Shown here in pieces: positions 45,127-53,392 of a stretch of 64,000 nt of DNA. Numbering within the stretch: the stretch's first letter is position 1; each line of letters opens with the position of its first letter. Made by a program: the position numbers and the translations under genes. Origin of the DNA: Melioribacteraceae bacterium (GTDB lineage Bacteria; Bacteroidota; Ignavibacteria; Ignavibacteriales; Melioribacteraceae); assembly GCA_021739765.1 (NCBI GenBank), contig JAIPBD010000011.1, forward strand, positions 1-64,000, written 5' to 3'. The notes under the pieces are model-generated. The model saw nothing but the letters and a program-made list of their open reading frames with translations. It was not told the DNA's origin and made no database searches.

Positions 45127-46516
45127 TTCTACCAGATGTTTTTATTAATTGTTGGAAAAGTTCTTTATTAAAAACTAAGGTTGCAATAAGCGCTAAGAAA
45201 AACACTACGATCAGCAAAGGAGTATCTAACATTAGAGTAAAATAAGTAAATACTGTACAAAATATAATCCCGATTATCAAAACGTTCCATTGAACATCTT
45301 TCATTGTAACAAAGGAGTCCGATCCGAATAAACGGATAATCCATAATAACATAAAGGAGAAAAGTGTTGAAACCGTCGAGCCCCACAATCCAAAACGAGG
45401 AATGAGGAGAATATTCAGCACTACATTAATTCCGCTTCCGATTAATGATGTGACGAGCGCCGCATTTGTTCTCTTTTGAACTTGATACTGCATCCCGTAA
45501 AAAGCGGCGAATGAAGAAAATGCAGCGCTTCCGATTAGAATCGGTGCATATTCAAGGGCTGAGTAATAGCTCATGTCAATAAAATTATCCATATAAATTT
45601 TCGTTAAAGGGATAATCATTAAATAAACGCTTAGTTGAATTTTCATGAACCGATTAAATATCGAAGCATTTTTGTCCGATTGTCCCTTCGCTCCCGCATT
45701 CTTGATTGATTCCTCTTGCCAAACCATATAGAAAACCACATTCGCAAATAAGAGCGTCGCTGAAAATTTATAAGCAACGGCATAGATTCCAACAGCTTCC
45801 AGATCCAAAAAATACTTTAACAAAAATCTATCCGACAAATTCATTATCCACCAACACACAGCATCAAACAGTAGTGGTAAGGAATATTTTAAAATCATGA
45901 GGAATTTTTTGAAATCAGAATTTCTCCACGACAAATAATCGTGAAACGAAATTTTAATCCAAAGAATAATCACTACCAACAAGTTTGAAAAAACGTACGA
46001 CAATAAAACGTATTTCAGATTAATTTCGTCGGTGAAAAAGAAAATCAAACTGAAAATTGCAATCCCAAGTCCATACAAAAAACTCCCGATTGAATACATC
46101 TCTCGTTTGTCTAAAGTCCGGAGTATGTTCATTAAAAATTGATTGATAATAAAGAGATAAAGGAAAGCAGTTACGACATCGATGTAACGAATTTCTGTAA
46201 AGCCTTTCATAAATTGAATGATGAAGAAAAGCAGAATCAATAATCCGGCTAGAAAAAATGACGCGGAAGAAATAATAGATTTTTTCTCTTCCTCGGTTCC
46301 GGTGATGGCAAATCTGAGAATTCCTTGCGAAATTTGAAAGGAGAGAATTGGGGCCATAAGCAAGATTGTGGAATGAACAATTTCGAAATAACCATAATCA
46401 CTTTTTGATAAATACCTGGTAAATAGAGGAAGCAGCAACACGCCTACGAACCGGGACAGCGCGGTACCGATAAAATATATCACATACGCTTTTGATATTG
46501 ACTTCGTCTGGTCCAT
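45119..46516 (-). CDS. Wzx-type polysaccharide flippase
   Basis: A 465-residue membrane protein with about 12-14 helices of the MATE-like polysaccharide export superfamily. The N-terminus IGTALSRFVGVLLLPLFTRYLSKSDYGYFEIVHS is characteristic. It moves lipid-linked repeat units across the inner membrane. The start ATG is one base from the stop of the KpsS-like gene; it overlaps the next gene by eight bases. Confidence 0.92.
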   Translation of the reverse strand: MDQTKSISKAYVIYFIGTALSRFVGVLLLPLFTRYLSKSDYGYFEIVHSTILLMAPILSFQISQGILRFAITGTEEEKKSIISSASFFLAGLLILLFFIIQFMKGFTEIRYIDVVTAFLYLFIINQFLMNILRTLDKREMYSIGSFLYGLGIAIFSLIFFFTDEINLKYVLLSYVFSNLLVVIILWIKISFHDYLSWRNSDFKKFLMILKYSLPLLFDAVCWWIMNLSDRFLLKYFLDLEAVGIYAVAYKFSATLLFANVVFYMVWQEESIKNAGAKGQSDKNASIFNRFMKIQLSVYLMIIPLTKIYMDNFIDMSYYSALEYAPILIGSAAFSSFAAFYGMQYQVQKRTNAALVTSLIGSGINVVLNILLIPRFGLWGSTVSTLFSFMLLWIIRLFGSDSFVTMKDVQWNVLIIGIIFCTVFTYFTLMLDTPLLIVVFFLALIATLVFNKELFQQLIKTSGRNA

Positions 46517-47731
46517 TTATTTGTTATCGATCCTTGCTCTCGATATTAACTCTGAAACCTCAGAGAGTTCGATTTTTTCAGTTGCCCAAAAATCAATATT
46601 CAACAAATAAGATTGAATATACTTTGCCAAGTGTTCCTGACTAAAATCTGAATAGTATGCTCTAGATAATGTTTCGAAATCTTTCTGAAGGATTAAACTT
46701 TGCAGACCGACAGTCGAATTTATAGTTACAACTTTTTCAGATTTTTTTATGAATGCGAGGGTGTTTCCTCCAACAAATTTAAAAGAAAGTTTTTCTTTTA
46801 ATCGCGTAATTGAGTGAATGTAAGAAAAGTTTCTCTCGGCAGGATGCGGTTTCACGAAGAGTTGAAGCCCTTCCTTTTTTGCTTCATCGGCAACAATTTC
46901 GAGCGCTTTTATATTGTCAATTTTGCTGTGAACCAAGAGTTGAGCATCGTCGCTTACCTGCATTGGATAAAAAATAAATCGATCTGCTTCAATATCAAAA
47001 TCGTCGTAGTTAAAACTGGAATATCTCCGGCGCAATTTATTCATGAGTTTTGTATATGTAAGAACCGGTTCAAACTTCAGCAAATTTGAAGTTCTAAATC
47101 CGTACAGATCTTTTATATTTTTGAAATAATCAATGGATGCGACATTTGAACTTTGGGGCACCGATAAAACTGTAGAATTTTCGGCGATATAATTTTTACG
47201 CCATTCTTCAAACTGATTCTTATCGCTTCGAAAATTTAGGAGAATGTTCGGATTTTTGGCGAGAAGCGACTGCGCGTTTGTTCCCTCCGGATCAGCGAAG
47301 ATTTTCCCCGGGAAGTTACCGATTTCAAAAAATACGGTTCGGATATCATGAGTGATCGCAAACTCTTTTGCGGTTGCGTCAATTAATCGAATTCCGCTCC
47401 AAATAAACATCAGCTCAATTCCGCGGGTTTTATGAAATTGTTGGATTAGCTCGTAGGTCCTGCTGTAAAGTGTTATCGCTTCATCTTCGGTAAGTGTTCC
47501 GCTCGGTTTTTCCAAAAAAACCGGCAAGTCGGTTTTCCTTGCCGAGGGCATGTTTTTAATTGGAATAAATTCGATATCTTTCTTTTTGCATTCGAGAATT
47601 ATTGAGTATTTATTGGTTAAAAACACCGGATGATAACCTAATTCTTTAAGCGAATTTATCATTCTTTCGTAGAAATGAAAAACGTCGTTAAATATTGATA
47701 CAATAAGGATATTTTTATTTTCTGAGGTCAA
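46517..47731 (-). CDS. KpsS/KpsC-like capsule polysaccharide transferase
   Basis: A 404-residue protein started at TTG (47729-47731). The C-terminal half fits the capsule synthesis family that contains Kdo-linker transferases: RFIFYPMQVSDDAQLLVHS, LFVKPHPAERNF, KVVTINSTVGLQSLILQKDFETLSRAYY. The N-terminal domain (ILIVSIFNDVFHFYERMINSLKELGY) is the other Rossmann lobe. It may transfer Kdo or a related acid sugar onto a lipid or glycan. It is first in the minus-strand glycan operon, divergent from the GT2 gene across 64 bases. Confidence 0.78.
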   Translation of the reverse strand: MTSENKNILIVSIFNDVFHFYERMINSLKELGYHPVFLTNKYSIILECKKKDIEFIPIKNMPSARKTDLPVFLEKPSGTLTEDEAITLYSRTYELIQQFHKTRGIELMFIWSGIRLIDATAKEFAITHDIRTVFFEIGNFPGKIFADPEGTNAQSLLAKNPNILLNFRSDKNQFEEWRKNYIAENSTVLSVPQSSNVASIDYFKNIKDLYGFRTSNLLKFEPVLTYTKLMNKLRRRYSSFNYDDFDIEADRFIFYPMQVSDDAQLLVHSKIDNIKALEIVADEAKKEGLQLFVKPHPAERNFSYIHSITRLKEKLSFKFVGGNTLAFIKKSEKVVTINSTVGLQSLILQKDFETLSRAYYSDFSQEHLAKYIQSYLLNIDFWATEKIELSEVSELISRARIDNK

Positions 47732-47795
47732 AAACCGGACAAAATTAATTTTGGAATAAGAGTAAATCTAACGATTTAGAAGTATGTAAACCACA

Positions 47796-48566
47796 ATGAG
47801 TCTCAAATTAAGTTCCATCATAATCGCCAAGAATGAAGAGCAAAACATCGCGCGCTGCCTGAAAAGTCAGCTCGATTGCATTGATGATATTGTTCTAATA
47901 ATCGATGATAAATCCAACGACAGAACAAAAGAAATCGCATCCGAATTCAAAGAAGTTCGCATCTTTTATTCTGAGTGGATGGGATATGCGGAAACCAAAG
48001 AGATTGCTTTATCAAAAACTAAAAATGACTGGATTTTGTGGATTGATGCTGATGAACAGATTACTCCGGATTTGGCGGAAGAATTGAACAAATTTAAGAT
48101 CTCTTCCACAGAATTTTCGGCTTATAAAATTGCGAGACGAGCTTATTTTTTGGGCAAATGGATTAAACATTCTGGTTGGTATCCCGGATTTGTCACACGA
48201 TTGTTCGATAAAAGGAAAGCAAAATTTGTCCGGAATAATGTTCATGAATCTCTGAACATTGATGGCGAAACCGGGAAATTGAAAAATGATCTAAACCATT
48301 TTACCGATCCGAATATTTTTCATTATTATGAAAAATTTAATAAATACACTAGTTTGGCCGCTGAGGATCTTGTGAAAAAAGATCGTAATGCCGGAGTGAG
48401 TGATCTGGTTATTCGGCCCATAATAATTTTTCTCAAAATGTACATTATTCGATTTGGTTTCTTAGACGGAATTCAAGGTTTGATGCTGGCTGTTTTTTCA
48501 GCGAATTACGTTTTTACAAAATATTCAAAACTGTGGGAAAAGAATATTATAAAAGGTGGTAAATGA
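47796..48566 (+). CDS. Family 2 glycosyltransferase (WaaE/KdtX-like)
   Basis: A 256-residue GT-A enzyme with SSIIIAKNEEQNIARCLKS, metal site WILWIDADEQITPDLAEEL, and SGWYPGFVTRLFDKRKAKFVRNNVHESL, the pattern of lipopolysaccharide core beta-1,4-glucosyltransferases. It is separate from the minus-strand glycan operon and overlaps nadK by four bases (ATGA). Confidence 0.92.
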   Translation: MSLKLSSIIIAKNEEQNIARCLKSQLDCIDDIVLIIDDKSNDRTKEIASEFKEVRIFYSEWMGYAETKEIALSKTKNDWILWIDADEQITPDLAEELNKFKISSTEFSAYKIARRAYFLGKWIKHSGWYPGFVTRLFDKRKAKFVRNNVHESLNIDGETGKLKNDLNHFTDPNIFHYYEKFNKYTSLAAEDLVKKDRNAGVSDLVIRPIIIFLKMYIIRFGFLDGIQGLMLAVFSANYVFTKYSKLWEKNIIKGGK

Positions 48567-49456
48567 CAATTGGATTAGTCCCAAACAGCAAGAAGGAAAA
48601 TGTTGATAAAATAATTCTGGATCTCATCAATAAATTGGATGAGAATAACCTGGAATGGATTTTGTCCGATACAATCCTTGAGACCAAAAGCGAAGAGCTG
48701 AAAGCTGTTCAGGAAAAGATGAGTTCGCTCGAAGTTTTATGTCAAAAAAGTGATTTTATATTTTCAATCGGGGGCGATGGAACAATGTTGAACACGGCTT
48801 ACGCCATACGCAACTATTCCATACCGATTGTCGGAATTAATATCGGCAAACTTGGCTTTTTGGCAGAATTTGATATGTTGAATCTGGACGGACTAATCGC
48901 AATTCTCAAAACGGGCGAATATTCGATCGAAGAAAGAATCGCTCTTCAAGCGCGATCGGGCGATGGAAATAATTCTTACTTTGCTGTAAATGATTTTGTA
49001 ATCGATAAAGGCAAATGGCCCAAGATGATCGAAATTTTATTAAAAGTTGATGATGATTATGTCTCTTCCTTTTCCGCCGATGGAATTATTATTGCTACTC
49101 CAACCGGATCAACGGGATATTCTTTATCAACAGGAGGACCGATAGTTTCTCCGAAAACAAAAGCTTTTACGATTAGTCCGATTTCACCACATTCTTTAAA
49201 TATGCGCCCGTTGGTAGTTTCGGATGACCAGAAAATTGAACTGATTATTAATTCTTTGGGTGAAGATGTTCAATTGAGCAGTGATGGTCAAAGAGTTTAT
49301 CCCTTTACGCCGCCCATAAAATTTGTAATTAAAAAAAGCGAAACTCCGATTCGATTAGTTCATTCTAATTTTACTAATTATTATGAGATTCTTAGAAAAA
49401 AACTGTTTTGGGGTCTTGATATTAGAAGTGAACTTAATAACAGAAATGGAATTTAG
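48563..49456 (+). CDS. nadK: NAD kinase
   Basis: Makes NADP from NAD and ATP. The 297-residue protein has the GGDGTMLNTAYA motif (about residues 73-84), GINIGKLGFLAEF, and IATPTGSTGYSLSTGGPIVSP. Length and motif spacing are typical. Coupled to the glycosyltransferase gene upstream by overlap. Confidence 0.96.
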   Translation: MTIGLVPNSKKENVDKIILDLINKLDENNLEWILSDTILETKSEELKAVQEKMSSLEVLCQKSDFIFSIGGDGTMLNTAYAIRNYSIPIVGINIGKLGFLAEFDMLNLDGLIAILKTGEYSIEERIALQARSGDGNNSYFAVNDFVIDKGKWPKMIEILLKVDDDYVSSFSADGIIIATPTGSTGYSLSTGGPIVSPKTKAFTISPISPHSLNMRPLVVSDDQKIELIINSLGEDVQLSSDGQRVYPFTPPIKFVIKKSETPIRLVHSNFTNYYEILRKKLFWGLDIRSELNNRNGI

Positions 49457-49565
49457 CACAAGACCAAAAACACCGGTGCGGATCTAAATCCATTATTCCA
49501 TTAACCGATTCTATAGAAAGAAAATTCCTCGAGAAATTTGGCTCAGCAATCTTAATTATGCTTGA

Positions 49566-50717
49566 TCAACATTGATTAACCGTTTCAACCTGAGTTCGTA
49601 AATGCTTTGGTTCGCCGAGTGATTTATCGTTCTCCTTCGTAACTTCAATCTTTATTTTTGCGGAATCAACTTCATCTTTGATGTTTTTGTAAGTGTAGAC
49701 TTCGTTTTTGTAATTTCGCATAATTATGCGATCCTCATCTTGATGCAGCACATACTTTGGAAGTAAGGGAATCTTTCCACCACCACCCGGAGCATCAATA
49801 ACAAAATGGGGAACAGCCATCCCGCTTGTATGTCCGCGAAGTTTCTCCATAATTTCAAGACCTTTTTCGATTGAAGTCCGGAAGTGTTTAGTCCCTTTTG
49901 TTTGGTCTGCCATAAATAAATAATATGGACGAACACGTATGTACAAGAGCTTTTGCATCAGTTCTTTCATTACATCCGGATCGTCGTTTACACCTTTCAT
50001 CAATACCGCTTGATTATTGACCGGACAACCGGCATCCATCAACATTGAACAAGCTTTTGTGCTTTCCTCCGTGATTTCCCATGGGTGATTGAAATGGGTG
50101 TTGATGTATATCGGATGGTATTTTTTAATTACTTCGCACAATGACTTTGTAATTCTCTGCGGTAGAACACATGGCATTTTGGTTCCAAGTCGAATTATCT
50201 CTACATGCGGAATTTCCCTCAACCGTTTCAAAACTTTTTCGAGCATTACATCGGTTAACATTAAAGGATCGCCGCCGGAAAGAATAACATCACGAATCCC
50301 CGGATTATTTTCTATATAGTTGAAGGCGGATTCGAGCGATTTCATCGAAATTTTTTCATAATCTCCAACTTTTCGTTTTCTTGTACAAAAGCGGCAGTAC
50401 ATTCCACACTGTGAAGTGACAAGAAAGAGGCAGCGGTCCGGGTAGCGATGTGTAATATTAGGAACGGGACTCATGTCATCTTCGTTTAACGGATCATCAA
50501 TCCCGTCGAAATCTTCTAACTCATCAATATCCGGGATACATTGTTTCCAAATTGGATCACCGGGATAACGTATAAGACTTAAATAATAGGGATTGATCCG
50601 AGCTTGAAAATGCTCATCTAAATCTTCGGCAACCTGTCTATCCAGATTGAATCGATCCACTAATTCATCAACTGTATGAACTGAATCCCTAATTAATTGT
50701 TGCCATACTTCCATCAA
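49566..50717 (-). CDS. kamA: Lysine 2,3-aminomutase (KamA family, radical SAM)
   Basis: Converts L-lysine to L-beta-lysine with an iron-sulfur cluster, SAM and PLP. The 383-residue protein has the radical SAM cluster Cys104-x3-Cys108-x2-Cys111 (CGMYCRFC), SGGDPLML, and the PLP lysine in PGGGGK (Lys315). Two Asp that hold the lysine side chain in known enzymes appear conserved: Asp271 in YLFMADQ and Asp308 in VIDAPGG. Glutamate 2,3-aminomutases change both, so lysine is the likelier substrate. It is last in a four-gene operon with a GNAT and two ATP-grasp genes. Confidence 0.92.
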   Translation of the reverse strand: MMEVWQQLIRDSVHTVDELVDRFNLDRQVAEDLDEHFQARINPYYLSLIRYPGDPIWKQCIPDIDELEDFDGIDDPLNEDDMSPVPNITHRYPDRCLFLVTSQCGMYCRFCTRKRKVGDYEKISMKSLESAFNYIENNPGIRDVILSGGDPLMLTDVMLEKVLKRLREIPHVEIIRLGTKMPCVLPQRITKSLCEVIKKYHPIYINTHFNHPWEITEESTKACSMLMDAGCPVNNQAVLMKGVNDDPDVMKELMQKLLYIRVRPYYLFMADQTKGTKHFRTSIEKGLEIMEKLRGHTSGMAVPHFVIDAPGGGGKIPLLPKYVLHQDEDRIIMRNYKNEVYTYKNIKDEVDSAKIKIEVTKENDKSLGEPKHLRTQVETVNQC

Positions 50718-50731
50718 TTTTCCTTTTCTTT

Positions 50732-51205
50732 CTATAAGTACTTTGCGTAAATAATTAAATCATTTCCGTAATTATAAAAATCTTTAATTTTTGAAACAAT
50801 CGAATAAGAATTATTTTCATAAAATGATCTCGTGCCTATGTATTCATCCAATGAAGATGTTTCAACTAAGATTAATCTTCCATTTACTGATGCAATTTGC
50901 CCTTCACAATGCGTGAGTAAAATTTTCCCAATTCCTTTATTTTGAAATTCTTCGTCAATCGCGATCCAGTATAAATCATAAACTCCATTTGTTAAAGCGC
51001 GTGGACCATAACAATAATATCCGACTACGAAACTGTTATGCTCAATGACATAAATTGAATAATCTTCTTGATATTTATTATGAATACTCTCGTCTATTAT
51101 TTCAATTGCTACCTTTTTTTCTTCTTGAGTGAAGAGTCTAATTCCGTTAATAATTTCGACCAATCTGTTTCGGTCACTTGTCGTGCAGTTTCTGATAATA
51201 TTCAT
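50732..51205 (-). CDS. GNAT-family N-acetyltransferase
   Basis: A 157-residue protein with the acetyl-CoA binding segment DLYWIAIDEEFQNKGIGKILLTHCE (Q/R-x-x-G-x-G as QNKGIG) and the C-terminal FYENNSYSIVSKIKDFYNYG. I start it at MNIIRNCTTSD (51205); the open frame reaches 51220. It overlaps the end of the ATP-grasp gene by 32 bases and precedes kamA by 14. By analogy with AblB it might acetylate beta-lysine, but it is shorter than the AblB proteins I know and need not be one. Confidence 0.85.
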   Translation of the reverse strand: MNIIRNCTTSDRNRLVEIINGIRLFTQEEKKVAIEIIDESIHNKYQEDYSIYVIEHNSFVVGYYCYGPRALTNGVYDLYWIAIDEEFQNKGIGKILLTHCEGQIASVNGRLILVETSSLDEYIGTRSFYENNSYSIVSKIKDFYNYGNDLIIYAKYL

Positions 51206-52232
51206 TTCTATCCAACGCAAAATTCGTAAGCTGATTTATTAATTCTTCGTATGATATTCCCGCCGCCTTGCACGATCTGGCAAATCCGCTATCGATCGAA
51301 ATATCGGGGTTAGGATTGACTTCAATCACAAAAGGAATATTATCTTGGTTTACCCTTATATCGATGCGGACATAATCTCTGCATCCAAGTGCATGAAAAG
51401 CATCCACGGCAATTCTTTCGATAGTTTCTTTAAGTGAATCGGAAATTTGAGCCGGACAGGAAGGGATTGTTGATTTGTAATATTCACTTTCCGGGTCCCA
51501 TTTCCCTTCATACGTAACGATGTTTGGCAAATTTTTTGAAAGGCCTTGAAACATAATCTCTGAAATTGGGAGTACTTTATTTCCAAGAATAGCCGCATTA
51601 AATTCTCTGCCTTCAATATATTCTTCAACCAAAACATCCTGATTAAACTCTTTGAAAATATAGTTGATCTGTTTCGATAATGAATTCAAATCGAAAACGA
51701 CCGAATTTTCAGAGATTCCGATACTTGCGTCCTCGCGTGCTGGTTTTACAATTAATGGAAAATCCAACTGAATATTTGATATTTCTTTATTATTTGATTT
51801 TGTCAAATATTTATAATTAGGAGTATTGATATTAAATGATTTTAATATTTGTTTGGCCCTTTTCTTGTGCAATGAATTACCGAGGCAAATTGAAGTATTC
51901 CCCGAAAAACCATATTGCAAAATTTCTAATAAACCGGCCGCTGCAGATTCATAATTCGCGTCTCCTCCAATTGATTCAACAAAATTAATAATTGCATCCG
52001 GAGAGAAGTTTTGAATGCTTCTGCCGGTTTCAACGATATTTGATGTAAATGGAAGCAATTTGACATTTTCGAATCGTTTTAACAGCAAATCTTTTATAAT
52101 TAATAGATCGTCTCCAAAACTTGTTTCAGAAAGATCGATACTGTTTGAACCATTTGTCTCTTTACCGGTATAATTTTCGTAAAGGCAGTCGGGTTCATTA
52201 TAACAGATTAGAATCTTTTTGTTTTCTTTCAT
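51174..52232 (-). CDS. ATP-grasp ligase resembling D-Ala-D-Ala ligase (second copy)
   Basis: A 352-residue ATP-grasp enzyme. Motifs are FPLIVKPAREDASIGI (ATP-binding Lys), VLVEEYIEGREFNAAILGN, and the metal-binding end RIDIRVNQDNIPFVIEVNPNPDIS. The N-terminal lobe (KILICYNEPDCLYENYTG...INFVESIGGDANYESAAAGLLEIL) lacks the usual Ddl opening motif, and true cell-wall ligases are not paired like this. It probably joins two amino acids or amines. Start overlaps the first ligase stop (ATGA). Confidence 0.88.
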   Translation of the reverse strand: MKENKKILICYNEPDCLYENYTGKETNGSNSIDLSETSFGDDLLIIKDLLLKRFENVKLLPFTSNIVETGRSIQNFSPDAIINFVESIGGDANYESAAAGLLEILQYGFSGNTSICLGNSLHKKRAKQILKSFNINTPNYKYLTKSNNKEISNIQLDFPLIVKPAREDASIGISENSVVFDLNSLSKQINYIFKEFNQDVLVEEYIEGREFNAAILGNKVLPISEIMFQGLSKNLPNIVTYEGKWDPESEYYKSTIPSCPAQISDSLKETIERIAVDAFHALGCRDYVRIDIRVNQDNIPFVIEVNPNPDISIDSGFARSCKAAGISYEELINQLTNFALDRNEYYQKLHDK

Positions 52233-53302
52233 AACAGATTATACCTTTTCGCCGCATGAAGTAAAACTTGATTTATTAAGGCATTGTACTCAATTCCATA
52301 AGTTCGTGCAGCTTTCGGATAGCAAGAATTATCACGCGGATCTGGCAGAATTCCCGGAAGTGGGTTTACTTCTATTATGTTAGGCTCTCCGTTTTTGTCC
52401 AGGCGTACATCTATTCTACTCCAATCCTTGCAGTTTAATATTTGATATGCATCTTTTGATATTGTACGAATTTTTGATTCAAGACTTTTATCAATTTTTG
52501 CGGGACATGAATATATGTTGAGTGGATTATCAATTCTATCCAAAATCCACTTGGCTTCGTAGGAATATATTGGTGTCATCTCTTCCGGTAACTCTAAAAA
52601 ATTCAGTTCGATAATCGGCAAAACAATCAAATCGGATCCATTTCCTAGTATCGCCACAGTAAATTCTCTACCCGGCAAATATTCTTCGAGTATAATTGGC
52701 TGTTGATAATCATTTAACCTTTTTTGCACAAGTTTGGAAAGTGTTTCGGAGTCTTTCACCAATGAATTGTCAAAAATTCCTTTACTGGAGCCTTCTCCTA
52801 TAGGTTTAATAAAAAGAGGGAAATCCAATTCCAAGTTGTTCAATTCATCATGATGCCTAATGACTCTAAATTTAGGATTGGGAATATTGTGATATGATAA
52901 TATTTCCTTTGTTCTTGATTTATCGAGACAAATAGCTAAGGTCAAAGGATCGGAGCCTGTATATGGTATATTTAGAAAATCAAGCATCGCAGGAATTTGC
53001 GCCTCACGACTAATACGATTTATACCTTCGGAAACATTAAAAACGATATCAGGTTTTACCGTTTGAAATTTATCAAATGCCTTAGCATTTGCCTCAATCA
53101 TAATTACATCATGATTTTCGGCGAGCGCAGCCCTAATCGCATTTACCGTTTCTTCCGTATCCCATTCGGCAAATTTATCATTGTACTGATGCGCTTGATT
53201 AATGGAACGTTCAGAAAATTCAGCGATGAAATCGGAGGGTCTAAGATTATATGTTAACGCTACTTTAAATTTTTTATTTGTTTCTATAGTATTAAAGATG
53301 AT
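52229..53302 (-). CDS. ATP-grasp ligase resembling D-Ala-D-Ala ligase (first copy), start unresolved
   Basis: Motifs FPLFIKPIGEGSSKGI, IILEEYLPGREFTVAILGN and RIDVRLDKNGEPNIIEVNPLPGI mark an ATP-grasp ligase. The first ATG (53101) would lose the front of the N-lobe: upstream codons, open back to a TGA at 53321-53323, read KFKVALTYNLRPSDF and ETVNAIRAALAENHDVIMIEA, clearly this family. No ATG, GTG or TTG lies in that stretch. Candidates are ATC at 53302 (AAAGG five bases upstream) or ATA at 53287. Alternatively an ATG at 53324 would read in frame if one T of the TTTT at 53315-53318 were absent. I mark 53302 provisionally. First gene of the KamA operon. Confidence 0.82.
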   Translation of the reverse strand: MIFNTIETNKKFKVALTYNLRPSDFIAEFSERSINQAHQYNDKFAEWDTEETVNAIRAALAENHDVIMIEANAKAFDKFQTVKPDIVFNVSEGINRISREAQIPAMLDFLNIPYTGSDPLTLAICLDKSRTKEILSYHNIPNPKFRVIRHHDELNNLELDFPLFIKPIGEGSSKGIFDNSLVKDSETLSKLVQKRLNDYQQPIILEEYLPGREFTVAILGNGSDLIVLPIIELNFLELPEEMTPIYSYEAKWILDRIDNPLNIYSCPAKIDKSLESKIRTISKDAYQILNCKDWSRIDVRLDKNGEPNIIEVNPLPGILPDPRDNSCYPKAARTYGIEYNALINQVLLHAAKRYNLL

Positions 53303-53392
53303 TAATACCTTTGGAAAATTTCATGCAATATACGCTATTCTTGAAAAATTACAGCGATAAGGAATCGTAAAAAGTTGTAATTAATATTCGTT

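Noticed and set aside
49457-49565. Terminator between the convergent nadK and kamA genes
   Set aside because: Only four-pair stems without a T-run can be formed; nothing convincing in this 109-base gap.
51174-53302. Cell-wall D-Ala-D-Ala ligases
   Set aside because: Only the ATP-grasp C-terminal half is Ddl-like; the N-lobes lack the Ddl opening motif and the operon context is an aminomutase and acetyltransferase.
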